NCBI RefSeq assembly: GCF_021502575.1
Contig: NZ_JAKFGN010000003.1
Coordinates: 124,001-188,000 of the forward strand
Reading direction: 5' to 3'
Length of the DNA: 64,000 nucleotides
Origin: Bradyrhizobium sp. G127
GTDB lineage: Bacteria > Pseudomonadota > Alphaproteobacteria > Rhizobiales > Xanthobacteraceae
The notes below the pieces were generated by a model. The model was not told the DNA's origin, did not search any database, and worked only from the letters and a program-made list of their open reading frames with translations. A program made the translations under genes and the position numbers. Positions 26,612-35,624 of the stretch are shown piece by piece. Position 1 is the first letter of the stretch. Every line of letters starts with the position of its first letter.

Positions 26612-27181
26612 TCAGGGCGCCGGCGGGTTCTTCGCAACCTCGTCCCAGAAATCGATGCAGGCTTTCATCATGCGAATGCCGAGATGCACCGACGCCATGC
26701 GGCGTTGCTTGATGTGAGTTTCCCCCGCGGTGCTCGCGATACCCTGATAGGTCGCAAGGCGTTCGCGATAGAGGCGGCCCTGATTGAGAGCGAGGGTGAC
26801 GAGATCGTCCTCGCTCATGAATTCGCTGAAGAACAATTGCAGCACCGCAATGTCCCGCATTTCGAAAATTTCGCCGGGCGGTGATTTCACCCAGCCCTGC
26901 AATGCGCTCCGGCCCGCCTTCGTCAGGGTATAGACCTTGCGATGGCGGCCGCCGTTCTCGCTCTTGCATGAGAGCAATCCCGCTTCGGCCAGCCGCTCCG
27001 GCTCGCCGTAAAGCTGAGAATGGGGAAATGGCCAGAAATAGCTGACCGAACGGCTGACGGCGCGCTTGAGGTCGTAGGGCGTCGAGGCGCCACGCAGTCC
27101 GATCAGACCGAGCACCAGATACGACGTGGGGCTCAGGCGGACGGCCACGGGCAGCAGCTTGGCTTTGGTATGCGTTGACAT
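26612..27181 (-). CDS. PadR family transcriptional regulator
   Basis: A 189-residue regulator. The winged helix covers about residues 15-95, with SPTSYLVLGLIGLRGASTPY and FWPFPHSQLYGEPERLAEAG, typical of the PadR N-terminal domain. A C-terminal helical dimerisation domain follows. The ATG at 27181 matches the domain start. A perfect inverted repeat (27189-27203) just upstream is a likely operator shared with the divergent acyl-CoA ligase gene, suggesting control of itself and of the ligase by a small effector, often a phenolic acid in this family. Its stop abuts the end of the ketopantoate-reductase-like gene. Confidence 0.88.
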   Translation of the reverse strand: MSTHTKAKLLPVAVRLSPTSYLVLGLIGLRGASTPYDLKRAVSRSVSYFWPFPHSQLYGEPERLAEAGLLSCKSENGGRHRKVYTLTKAGRSALQGWVKSPPGEIFEMRDIAVLQLFFSEFMSEDDLVTLALNQGRLYRERLATYQGIASTAGETHIKQRRMASVHLGIRMMKACIDFWDEVAKNPPAP

Positions 27182-27188
27182 AGTCTGT

Positions 27189-27203
27189 TTCGTACCATAC
27201 GAA
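27189..27203. promoter_or_regulatory. Candidate PadR operator
   Basis: TTCGTA, CCA, TACGAA: a perfect 6-3-6 inverted repeat centred in the 69-base gap between the divergent padR-type and ligase genes, seven bases upstream of the padR start codon. The position suits autoregulation and control of the ligase gene. Confidence 0.6.
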
Positions 27204-27250
27204 TAGGAGTAACAAAAGTGCTGCAATGACGGCATTCACAGGGAGTGAAC

Positions 27251-28855
27251 ATGGCTGCCTTGGCAGGTGAACTTGCCTTGTCGCATTATCCGCCGGATCG
27301 CTCGGAGCCGGTACTTGAACGCTCCATTGGCGATGCGCTCCGTGCGGCGGCCGCAATCTGGCCGGATCGCACCGCGCTGGTCGAGGGTCTTCCCGATCGG
27401 ACGAAGCGGCGCCGCTGGACTTTTGCATCCCTGCTTGCGGAATCCGAGCAAGTCGCACGCGCCATCGCGGCACGCTTCGCTCCCGGCGAGCATGTCGCGG
27501 TCTGGGCCGCCAACTGTCCGGAATGGGCGCTCGTTGAATTCGGCGCGGCCTTGGCTGGCGTCACGCTGGTGACAGCGAATCCGGCCTATCTCGCCAACGA
27601 ACTGGCGTTCGTGCTCAAGCAATCGCAGGCCGTCGGCATTTTCGTGCAACCGCATTATCGCGATCGCGATCTTGTCGCGGTGGTCGAGCGGGTCCGTTCG
27701 GAGTTGCCGCGCTTGCGCGAGGTGATCCCGCTGTCGTCATGGAGCGAGTTCCTGCAATCCGCATCGGATGCGGCATTGCCTGCCGTCGGTCCGGACGACA
27801 TTGCGCAGATTCAATACACATCGGGTACCACCGGATTCCCTAAAGGCGCGCGGCTGACCCATCGCGGCCTTGGCAACAACGGCCGCTTCTTCGCGCGCAC
27901 CGTCGGCGCGGGGGCCGACGATGTCTGGATCAATCCGATGCCGATGTTTCACACCGCCGGTTGCGGGCTCGTCACCCTCGGCGCATTGCAGACCGGCGGC
28001 ACTCACGTGATGCCGCCGGGCTTCGATCCCGAACTGATGATTCAACTGTGCGAGGAAGAACGCGGCACCATCATGCTCGGCGTGCCGACCATGGTGATCC
28101 GGATGCTGGACGATCCGAGCCTGCCGCAACGCGATGTTGCATCATGGCGTCTGGCGCTGATGGGCGGCGCACCAGTGCCGCCCGAACTGGTGCGCCGAGC
28201 GGCGCAACTGGTGCCGGGTCTGAAAGTGGCGATCGGCTTCGGCCAGACCGAGTCCTCGCCCTATCTCACGCATACGCTGCCGGATGATCCGCATCCCGAC
28301 TGGATCGCGACGGTGGGCCGCCCGATGCCACAAACCGAAGTCCGTATCGTCGATCCACAAAGCGGCGATACGTCTCCGCTGGAGACAATCGGTGAAATCT
28401 GCGCGCGCGGCTACGGCGTCATGAGAGATTATTTCGACAATCCCGGCGCGACCGCTGGCGCCATCGACGCGGACGGCTGGCTGCATACCGGTGACCTCGG
28501 CAGCATGGACAAGTACGGCTATTGCCGGGTGCAGGGCCGGCTCAAGGATCTCATCATTCGTGGCGGTGAGAACATCTACCCGCGCGAGGTCGAGGATGTG
28601 CTGTTCACGCATCCGGCTGTCGCTACCGTAGCTGTGATCGGGGTGCCGGATCGCGAATGGGGCGAGATCGTCGTGGCCTTCGTTCAGACCAAGGCCACAG
28701 CCGATGAAGCCGCATTGACGGCGTTTTGCCGCGAGCGGCTGGCGTCCTACAAGGTTCCGCGCATCTGGCGCTTCGTCGCGCAATTCCCGCAGACGGCCTC
28801 CGGCAAGATCCAGAAATTCGTGCTGCGCGACCAGTACCTCGCCGGAAAAATCTGA
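27251..28855 (+). CDS. AMP-dependent acyl-CoA synthetase/ligase
   Basis: A 534-residue adenylate-forming enzyme that activates a carboxylic acid to its CoA thioester. It carries the P-loop-like YTSGTTGFPKGARLTH near residues 190-205, the GFGQTESSP adenine-binding motif, WLHTGDLGSMDKYGY, RGGENIYPREVED and the C-terminal catalytic Lys in ASGKIQKFVLR. Substrate could be a medium-chain fatty acid or an aromatic acid. The ATG at 27251 has GGGAG five bases before it; a GTG two codons earlier is less likely. The PadR-type gene is divergent. Confidence 0.9.
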   Translation: MAALAGELALSHYPPDRSEPVLERSIGDALRAAAAIWPDRTALVEGLPDRTKRRRWTFASLLAESEQVARAIAARFAPGEHVAVWAANCPEWALVEFGAALAGVTLVTANPAYLANELAFVLKQSQAVGIFVQPHYRDRDLVAVVERVRSELPRLREVIPLSSWSEFLQSASDAALPAVGPDDIAQIQYTSGTTGFPKGARLTHRGLGNNGRFFARTVGAGADDVWINPMPMFHTAGCGLVTLGALQTGGTHVMPPGFDPELMIQLCEEERGTIMLGVPTMVIRMLDDPSLPQRDVASWRLALMGGAPVPPELVRRAAQLVPGLKVAIGFGQTESSPYLTHTLPDDPHPDWIATVGRPMPQTEVRIVDPQSGDTSPLETIGEICARGYGVMRDYFDNPGATAGAIDADGWLHTGDLGSMDKYGYCRVQGRLKDLIIRGGENIYPREVEDVLFTHPAVATVAVIGVPDREWGEIVVAFVQTKATADEAALTAFCRERLASYKVPRIWRFVAQFPQTASGKIQKFVLRDQYLAGKI

Positions 28856-28995
28856 CGGCCGCAATGCGGCGAAATTCATCGGTGCTGTCTGAGGTCCGCG
28901 ATTTGTAGTATATTCTGCGAGTGCTGATGGTGCTGCCGGGCGCGGCGGCGTTTCGATATTTGCTCTGCCTGGCTCCTCACCCACAGGAGGCTTAC

Positions 28996-29358
28996 ATGCA
29001 TGCGGACACAATCAATCTGAAACCTCATCGTCTTGTCGCCAGCGATCGGGTGGAGGGAACCCGGGTCTTCAACGCCGATGGCAGGAAAATCGGCGCCATC
29101 AAGCGGCTGATGATCGACAAAACCACCGGCAACGTTGCTTACGCCGTACTGTGCTTCGGCGGCTTTCTCGGGGTCGGCGAGGATTATCGCCCGCTTCCAT
29201 GGACGAGCATGAAGTACAATCCGGCCATCGAAGCCTATGAGCTTCTGACCTTGATGACCGACGAGGAACTGGCGAAGGCGCCGTCTTTCGGCACCGAGAA
29301 AGAGTTCGACTGGGGCAATCGCGTGCGCGAGGTCGATGCCTACTGGATCGGCTTCTGA
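28996..29358 (+). CDS. PRC-barrel domain protein
   Basis: A 120-residue protein with a PRC-barrel fold: the strand pattern in ASDRVEGTRVFNADGRKIG and the following IDKTTGNVAYAVLCFGGFLG match the family, as does YRPLPWTSMKY. Such small stand-alone PRC-barrel proteins are frequent in rhizobia and relatives; the domain is shared by RimM and the photosynthetic reaction-centre H subunit. The function of this group is unknown. The ATG has a strong AGGAGG seven bases upstream. Confidence 0.85.
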   Translation: MHADTINLKPHRLVASDRVEGTRVFNADGRKIGAIKRLMIDKTTGNVAYAVLCFGGFLGVGEDYRPLPWTSMKYNPAIEAYELLTLMTDEELAKAPSFGTEKEFDWGNRVREVDAYWIGF

Positions 29359-29398
29359 CACACGCGACCTGAGAGTCCCTGTCAGCGAGGCGGTCGCA

Positions 29399-31057
29399 CT
29401 ACAGCACTGCCTTGGCTGCGGCGCGGCCGGCGTTGCGCCCCGAGAACAGGCAGCCGCCGAGGAACGTTCCTTCAAGCGCGCGGTAGCCGTGCACGCCACC
29501 GCCGCCGAAACCCGCGGCTTCGCCGACGGCGTACAGTCCGGGAATGATCTGCCCGTCGTTGCCGAACACGCGCGAGTCGAGGTCGGTCTCGAAGCCCCCG
29601 AGCGTCTTGCGCGTCAGGATGTTGAGCTTCACTGCGATCAGCGGCCCGTAGGCCGGATCAAGAATCTTGTGCGGCTTGGCGGTGCGGATCAGCTTGTCGC
29701 CGAGATAGCGCCGCGCATTGTGGATGCCCATCACCTGGGTATCTTTCACATAGGGATTATCGATCTCGCGGTCACGCGCCTCGATCTGCTGTCTGATCGA
29801 TGTGATGTCGAGCAGGTTCGCGCCGCTCAGCTTGTTCATGGCTGCGACGAGTTCATCGAGGTTATCGCGCACGATGAAGTCGGCGCCTTTCGCCTTGAAT
29901 GCCTCCACCGGATCTGGCGCGCCCTTGTTGAAGGCGCGGCGGAGGGTCATGCGCCAGCTCTTGCCGGTCAGGTCCGGATTCTGCTCCGAGCCTGATAGTG
30001 CGAATTCCTTCTTGATGATGGCCTGCGTGAGAATGAACCACGAATAGTCGTGGCCTGTTTTCATGATGTATTCGAGCTGACCGAGCGTGTCGTAACCGGG
30101 ATAGAGCGGCGAGGGCAGGCGCTTGCCGGTGGCGTCGAACCACATCGATGAAGGTCCCGGCAAAATGCGGATGCCGTGACCGGGCCAGATCGGGCTCCAG
30201 TTGTGAACGCCTTCGACGTAGTGCCACATGCGGTCGCGATTGATGAGGCGTGCGCCCGCAGCTTCGGTAATGCCGATCATGCGGCCGTCGACATGGGCCG
30301 GAACGCCGCTCACCATGTGCTTCGGCGGTGTGCCAAGACGCTTCGGCCAGTTGGCGCGAACCAGATCGTGGTTGCCGCCGATGCCGCCGGAGGCGACGAT
30401 GATGGCCTGCGCCTTGAGCGTGAAATCTCCGGTCTCGATGCGTGAGGTCTTCATGCCGCGCGATTCGGATGCCGGTTCGAGAATTTTTCCGCGCACGCCG
30501 GTCGCGGCTCCTCCCGTCATGTCGAGCGCATCGACGCGGTGGCGGAATTTGAAGACGATGCGGCCGGTCCTGGCATGTTCGCGGGCGCGCCGCTCAAAGG
30601 GCTCTACAATGCCGGGGCCGGTGCCCCAGGTGATATGGAATCTGGGAACTGAATTGCCGTGACCCATGGCGTCATAACCGCCGCGCTCGGCCCAGCCGAC
30701 CACGGGGAAGATCCGGTGTCCCATCGCCTGTAGCCAGCCGCGCTTCTCCCCCGCCGCGAACGCCACGTAGGCTTCGGCCCACTTTCGGGGCCAATGATCC
30801 TCCTCGCGGTCGAAACCTGCGGTCCCGAGCCAGTCCTGCAGCGCCAGGTCGTGGGAATCCTTGATGCCGAGCCGCCTCTGCTCAGGCGTATCGACCAGGA
30901 ACAGCCCGCCGAGCGACCAGAAGGCCTGCCCGCCGAGATTCTGCTCGGCTTCCTGATCGACCACAATCACCCGTTTGCCTGCATCGGCCAGTTCGGTGGC
31001 CGCCACGAGGCCCGCCAGTCCTGCGCCGACGATGATTACGTCCGCATCGTTCGCCAT
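29399..31057 (-). CDS. FAD-binding dehydrogenase (succinate dehydrogenase/ketosteroid dehydrogenase-like flavoprotein)
   Basis: A 552-residue flavoprotein. The dinucleotide-binding motif DVIIVGAGLAGLVAATELA lies at residues 6-24, followed by the ribose-binding Asp/Glu in VIVVDQEAE. The C-terminal FAD contact region reads GLYAVGEAAGFGGGGVHGYR. The overall layout matches the FAD-binding dehydrogenases annotated next to 3-ketosteroid dehydrogenases, but substrate and electron acceptor are unknown. There is no signal peptide. The ATG at 31057 begins the conserved fold; the frame stays open to 31156. It converges on the PRC-barrel gene. Confidence 0.88.
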   Translation of the reverse strand: MANDADVIIVGAGLAGLVAATELADAGKRVIVVDQEAEQNLGGQAFWSLGGLFLVDTPEQRRLGIKDSHDLALQDWLGTAGFDREEDHWPRKWAEAYVAFAAGEKRGWLQAMGHRIFPVVGWAERGGYDAMGHGNSVPRFHITWGTGPGIVEPFERRAREHARTGRIVFKFRHRVDALDMTGGAATGVRGKILEPASESRGMKTSRIETGDFTLKAQAIIVASGGIGGNHDLVRANWPKRLGTPPKHMVSGVPAHVDGRMIGITEAAGARLINRDRMWHYVEGVHNWSPIWPGHGIRILPGPSSMWFDATGKRLPSPLYPGYDTLGQLEYIMKTGHDYSWFILTQAIIKKEFALSGSEQNPDLTGKSWRMTLRRAFNKGAPDPVEAFKAKGADFIVRDNLDELVAAMNKLSGANLLDITSIRQQIEARDREIDNPYVKDTQVMGIHNARRYLGDKLIRTAKPHKILDPAYGPLIAVKLNILTRKTLGGFETDLDSRVFGNDGQIIPGLYAVGEAAGFGGGGVHGYRALEGTFLGGCLFSGRNAGRAAAKAVL

Positions 31058-31328
31058 TTTTTGTTTCCCCCAGTTCCGGGATTGAAACGCGGCGCGCGAA
31101 GCGCGGTCAACGAAAATTGCGAGCGGACGCGCTTCCGCGCGCCTTAGGTCGTCCAATGGACCACGCTGCGATGTTCCAAATCGGGATCATGTGACGCAGG
31201 TGCAGCAAGCCAGCAACACTACAACAGAATCCATCTTCACCCGGTTGGCCGATCTGGACAAAATCGCTGAGTCGCAACACGCTGACTATGCCCCGACGAT
31301 CCACAGGCAGGGGGCGACGGGGCCGGCA

Positions 31329-31802
31329 ATGAAGATTGTGACGGGGATTCTCGCGGCGGTGCTTTTCCTTGGCGGAATGGGCGCGAGCCACGCCGTCATC
31401 AGGATTTCCGAAGACCGGGGCGGTCGCATCGGCACCTACGTGGACAGATATCAGGGTCTCAAGGGATCCGGCGAGACTGTCATGATTGACGGCCTTTGTG
31501 CATCGGCCTGCACTATCGTGCTGGGCGCCGTTCCTCACGACAAAATCTGCGTAACCTCGCGCGCCAGTCTGGGATTCCATGCGGCATGGGACATTGGGGC
31601 CAGCGGCCGGCCGGTGACGAATCTCGAAGCGACGCGGATGTTGTACGAGATGTATCCGACGTCGATCCGTAGCTGGATTTCACGCCGCGGCGGTCTCAAG
31701 CAGCGCATGATCTTTCTGCGCGGGCGTGAACTGGCCAGCATGTATCGTCCCTGCTACATGGACGCACAGGCCTCCGCTCACACGCCATCGGCGCACCGGT
31801 AA
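31329..31802 (+). CDS. Secreted ClpP/crotonase-fold-like small protein
   Basis: A 157-residue protein with a clear signal peptide (MKIVTGILAAVLFLGGMG, cleavage after SHA at about residue 22). The mature part has the segment IDGLCASACTIVLGA, which resembles the nucleophile turn of ClpP and SppA proteases, with Ser59. It is followed exactly 25 residues later by His84 in ASLGFHAAW, the same spacing as the Ser-His pair of ClpP. Cys57, Cys61 and Cys74 could form a disulfide in the periplasm. The fold and protease role are inference. The 271-base gap upstream holds no other gene I can support. Confidence 0.65.
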   Translation: MKIVTGILAAVLFLGGMGASHAVIRISEDRGGRIGTYVDRYQGLKGSGETVMIDGLCASACTIVLGAVPHDKICVTSRASLGFHAAWDIGASGRPVTNLEATRMLYEMYPTSIRSWISRRGGLKQRMIFLRGRELASMYRPCYMDAQASAHTPSAHR

Positions 31803-31972
31803 GTTCGACCGGGTCCCCGGTTTTCTGGATTTCGCTCGCTGTCATGTGATCCTGCATGGGAGTGCGGTGCTTGCCCGCATGGGCGTACCGCTCTATCTCA
31901 AGACCGTTGCAGCTGAAGCCGCGACATTCCCGCCGCGCGCCTGCGACATCAACGATCAAGGACCGGATTGCG

Positions 31973-32563
31973 ATGGACAAGACCACACGGCCGCTCGTGA
32001 TCATCGCGGCGTTTGCCGGCAGCCTCGCAATTGGTCTTCTTGTGACACTATGGCTGTTGGGCGGTTTTGGCGGCGTGACCGCGCCGGCCGCGATCGGCGG
32101 GCCATTCCGCCTGACGGACCAGAATGGCCAGGCGGTCACCGAGAAAAGCCTGATCGGCCGCCCGACCATCATCTTCTTTGGTTTCACGCATTGTCCCGAT
32201 GTCTGTCCGACGTCGCTGTTTGAGATGTCGGAAGTCCTTCGCGCCCTGGGCCCGGACGCGGGCAAGATGAATGCGTATTTCGTATCGGTCGATCCGGAAC
32301 GCGACACGGCCGCCGCGATGAAGGACTATCTTTCGAGTTTCGATCCGAATTTGAAAGGCCTCACCGGAAGTCCGGAAGAAGTCGAGCGCGTGATCAAGGC
32401 CTACCGCGTCTATGCCAAGAAAATTCCGCTGAAGGAAGGCGACTACACGATGGATCACACCGCGCTGATCTATCTGATGGATCGGAAAGGTGTCTTTGTG
32501 CGTCCGTTCGACTTGAAGCGAAAGCCGGAAGAAGCTGCCGCCGATCTCAAGCGCTATCTTTGA
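31973..32563 (+). CDS. SCO1/SenC family protein
   Basis: A 196-residue membrane-anchored thioredoxin-fold protein. Residues 8-30 form the N-terminal anchor. The copper-binding CxxxC motif reads HCPDVCPTS with Cys74 and Cys78, and the third ligand His sits in YTMDHTALIY near residue 165. These proteins deliver copper to, or keep reduced, the CuA site of cytochrome oxidase. No cytochrome oxidase gene is in the window, so its target is elsewhere. The frame stays open upstream, but the membrane anchor begins at the ATG at 31973. The 3' end overlaps the convergent glycosyltransferase gene by 17 bases. Confidence 0.92.
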   Translation: MDKTTRPLVIIAAFAGSLAIGLLVTLWLLGGFGGVTAPAAIGGPFRLTDQNGQAVTEKSLIGRPTIIFFGFTHCPDVCPTSLFEMSEVLRALGPDAGKMNAYFVSVDPERDTAAAMKDYLSSFDPNLKGLTGSPEEVERVIKAYRVYAKKIPLKEGDYTMDHTALIYLMDRKGVFVRPFDLKRKPEEAAADLKRYL

Positions 32564-34592
32564 TCCAGCTCTTTGCACCGCGCATCCGGCGTGACTGAGG
32601 TCGTCGTGAGATGCGCGACGTTCGCGCGAGGCCGTGCTCTGTCTTCTCCCAGCGATAGGGCTCTTTCAGCAGCTGATAGAGCGCACGCCACGCGGCGATG
32701 GACAGGCAGACCCAATAGATCGGCGTCAGCGCCAGAACCCATGCTTCGTGCAGCAGGCCCCGCCTGGCCAGCCCCATCAATCCGATTACGACAGTGGTGA
32801 GATAACCTGCGGCAATCGTTGCCAGATAAAGTTCGATGAATGGCTTTGTGAAGAACGACGACACACTGCTGTCGAATGCACTAAGAACGCCTCGCACCAG
32901 AATTTCGCCGAGCAGCAATGGATGTGCCAGCGCGGTCAGGACGTTTCCGCCGACGATGATGTTGAGGGTAAAGAAGCCGCCCGCTCCGGCGTCGCGCCAG
33001 AGTTGCCGCGGCGAGCGCATGTGGACGCTCCATGTTTGCATCCAGCCTTTCATCCACCGCGAACGTTGCCTTAGCCACGCTCCAAATCGTGCCGGGGCTT
33101 CCTCGAAGGTCGTCGAGGGAAACATCACGCTGCGATACTTGAAACGCGCCAGCCGGAAGCCGAGATCGGCATCCTCGGTGACGTTGTATGGATCCCAGCC
33201 GCCGACCTCGCGAAGCACGCAGGTGCGGAAATGATTGGAGGATCCGCCGAGCGGCAACGGCATCTCGAAATTGGAGAACCCTTGCAGGAAGACGTCGAAC
33301 TGTCCGGCATATTCGGCCGTGAACATGCGCGGCAGCCAGCCGTCGGCGGTGTTGTCGATGCAAAGGCTCGCCTGCGCGCAGACGACGTCCGGATCGTGGG
33401 TGCGGAAGACGTCGAGCGCCGCGCGCAACTGGCCGGGTTCGGGCCGGTCCTCGGCATCGAACACCGTGATGAAGGTGCCGCGCGCGAAGGTCAGCGCGCA
33501 ATTGAGGGCTTTCGGCTTTGTGCGCGGTCCGGCATCGGGCGCGATGATGACCTGGACGTGCGGCATCGGCCCCAACCGGGCGATTGCCGCGCGGGTACCA
33601 AGATCGTCCGGCTCGATGACGAACTTGATGTCGAGTTTCTCGCGCGGGTAATCCAGTTCGTCGATGTACCGCATCAGCGGCGCGACGGAGGACGCCTCGC
33701 GATAGAGCGCCGCGACCACGGTATAGACGGGGAGCTGGCTGTCGTGCAGCCGAGGGAGGCGCGGGTGCCGTTTGCGAGGTGAGAAACATCCCGCGAGCCG
33801 CAGGCTCGTGAACAGCAGAAACCAAATCGCGAGAATGACGCTGGACACGTCGATGACGGTCAGCGGCGCCAAGGTCAGCAGTACGATTGGGCCTGCGAGC
33901 CGCGCCAAAGAGCGGGCAATCGACATCATGCGCCCCCGCGAAACCGGCATTGGCGCGGCGGATAGTTCGGGGAACCGCGCCGCGAGACCATCGGCCGCGA
34001 CGCGCTCCAGCAAGCCTCCGGATTCAGCTTCGAGGAACTCATTGAGGTGCGCGGTCGAGGTGAGCCGCAGCCGTTCGCGCAAGGATGGAGCCTGCGCAAT
34101 CCGCCGCAATGTACGGCGCACGGTGTATCCGCGCGGGACCGATACCAAGACAAGACCGTGCTGCCCTCGGATCGGCAGCATTCCGTGGCGCGCGATCAGA
34201 TGAACCTGGTCGTCCGGGAGCAGGCAATCGGCGCGGCTGGTGTTGCTCAACGTCTCGACTCGCAGGCCGCTGTGAGCGGCGAGCCGGTCAAGATAGACAC
34301 TCTCCTCGATCACGCCCCACTGGATAAGCACTTGATCAGCTCCGACGCCGATTTCGTCGCTGCGTTGTTCCGCTGCTGCCAGCAGCGAGGGAGCGAGCAC
34401 ATGACGCAGGCAATCGAGTTCCACGGCGGGGCCGGGCTCGCGCTGCCGGGGCCGATTGTCATTCTGCGACTGCGGAAATCCAAGGAAGCCGGCAAGAACC
34501 GAGGTAACATTTCGTGCAGACGTTGCCAGGTCGGCAAAACGCAGCCGCCAGGCGCTTTCGTCTGACTCGTTCGCCCGCCCAGCCACGGCCAT
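32547..34592 (-). CDS. Family 2 glycosyltransferase with N-terminal GspE-N-like domain
   Basis: A protein of about 681 residues in three parts. The first 200 residues resemble the small domain at the start of type II secretion ATPases and cyclic-di-GMP-binding MshE-type proteins (VLIQWGVIEESVYLDRLAAH). Two membrane segments follow at about 225-265. The GT-A domain runs from about 290 to 530 with the nucleotide Asp region, FDAEDRPEPGQL (DxD-like), TEDADLGFRLARF and QRSRWMKGW (the processive QxxRW motif). Three or four C-terminal membrane helices follow. This suits a processive polysaccharide synthase. The ATG at 34592 is chosen; a GTG at 34622 is also possible. Confidence 0.82.
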   Translation of the reverse strand: MAVAGRANESDESAWRLRFADLATSARNVTSVLAGFLGFPQSQNDNRPRQREPGPAVELDCLRHVLAPSLLAAAEQRSDEIGVGADQVLIQWGVIEESVYLDRLAAHSGLRVETLSNTSRADCLLPDDQVHLIARHGMLPIRGQHGLVLVSVPRGYTVRRTLRRIAQAPSLRERLRLTSTAHLNEFLEAESGGLLERVAADGLAARFPELSAAPMPVSRGRMMSIARSLARLAGPIVLLTLAPLTVIDVSSVILAIWFLLFTSLRLAGCFSPRKRHPRLPRLHDSQLPVYTVVAALYREASSVAPLMRYIDELDYPREKLDIKFVIEPDDLGTRAAIARLGPMPHVQVIIAPDAGPRTKPKALNCALTFARGTFITVFDAEDRPEPGQLRAALDVFRTHDPDVVCAQASLCIDNTADGWLPRMFTAEYAGQFDVFLQGFSNFEMPLPLGGSSNHFRTCVLREVGGWDPYNVTEDADLGFRLARFKYRSVMFPSTTFEEAPARFGAWLRQRSRWMKGWMQTWSVHMRSPRQLWRDAGAGGFFTLNIIVGGNVLTALAHPLLLGEILVRGVLSAFDSSVSSFFTKPFIELYLATIAAGYLTTVVIGLMGLARRGLLHEAWVLALTPIYWVCLSIAAWRALYQLLKEPYRWEKTEHGLARTSRISRRPQSRRMRGAKSWIKDSA

Positions 34593-34673
34593 CCGACCGC
34601 CACCCCACGCTACAAACGGCACTCGAATCCGTCCGCGGATGGTCTATAAGACCCGACACGCGGACCCCAATAG

Positions 34674-35609
34674 ATGCAACCACAGATGGCATTTTTCTTC
34701 AATAAGCAATTGCGCTCTGCGGTGTTTACAACCGTTGGATGGGTTGCGCTGTGCGGCCTCGCGGTGACGTCGCCTGCATTCGCCCAAGGTGGGCCGGCTC
34801 CGGCAAAGCCGTCCGCTCCGGCCGTCATTCCGCAGCCTGCCGCGCCGCAGGCGGTGCCGGGCTTCTGGGATCCACGGCGGCGCCCCGACCGGCCCGATCT
34901 GGCACGTTTGACGGTCATCCGGTTTCTGACCGAGACGGACTATCCGCCTTTCAATTTCACCGGTCCCGACGGCAATCCGGCCGGCTTCAACGTCGATCTC
35001 GCCCGGATGATCTGCGAAGAAATCAAGGTGGCCTGCACCATCCAGATGCGCCGGTTTGAGACGCTGGTGGATGCGATCAACGGCAACCGCGGCGATGCGA
35101 TCATCGCGTCACTGGCCGTCACGCCACAGCTTCGCGCCAAGCTCGATTTCAGCGATCCGTATTACCGTGCGCCCGCGCGCTTCGTTTCGCGGCGCGACGC
35201 GGTGATGGCGGAGGTTCGCCCCGAATATCTCGAAGGCAAGAAGGTCGGCGCCATCGCCGGCTCCTCTCACGAGGCCTACCTGAAGACGCTATTCACCGAC
35301 GCGCAACTGGTCAGTTTCCCCAATGACGACGCGCTTCGCCTCGCGCTGCGACGGGGCGAAGTCGATTTCATTTTCGGGGACGCGATTTCGCTGGCGTTCT
35401 GGATCAACGGCACCGATTCCGGCGACTGCTGTGCGTTCAGCGGCGGGCCCTTTACAGAGAGCCGTTATTTCGGCGAAGGCGTCGGTATCGGTGTCAAAAA
35501 GGGCAACGACCTGCTGAGACAGGCGCTGAACTGGGCGATGTTCCGACTTTGGGAAAAGGGCCGCTACACTGATTTGTGGCTGCGCTACTTTTCGGTCAGT
35601 CCCTTCTAG
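34674..35609 (+). CDS. Periplasmic amino-acid-type substrate-binding protein
   Basis: A 311-residue protein with a signal peptide (hydrophobic to about residue 32, cleavage near PAFAQ) and a Pro/Ala-rich linker. The solute-binding family 3 fold begins at IRFLTETDYPPFNFTGPDG and includes the expected GFNVDLARMICEE. GVKKGNDLLRQALNWAM lies near the end. No permease or ATPase gene adjoins it. A start at 34686 (MAFFFN) is possible. It is followed by a membrane protein gene after 15 bases. Confidence 0.85.
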   Translation: MQPQMAFFFNKQLRSAVFTTVGWVALCGLAVTSPAFAQGGPAPAKPSAPAVIPQPAAPQAVPGFWDPRRRPDRPDLARLTVIRFLTETDYPPFNFTGPDGNPAGFNVDLARMICEEIKVACTIQMRRFETLVDAINGNRGDAIIASLAVTPQLRAKLDFSDPYYRAPARFVSRRDAVMAEVRPEYLEGKKVGAIAGSSHEAYLKTLFTDAQLVSFPNDDALRLALRRGEVDFIFGDAISLAFWINGTDSGDCCAFSGGPFTESRYFGEGVGIGVKKGNDLLRQALNWAMFRLWEKGRYTDLWLRYFSVSPF

Positions 35610-35624
35610 TTTGCGGTCAGGCAC

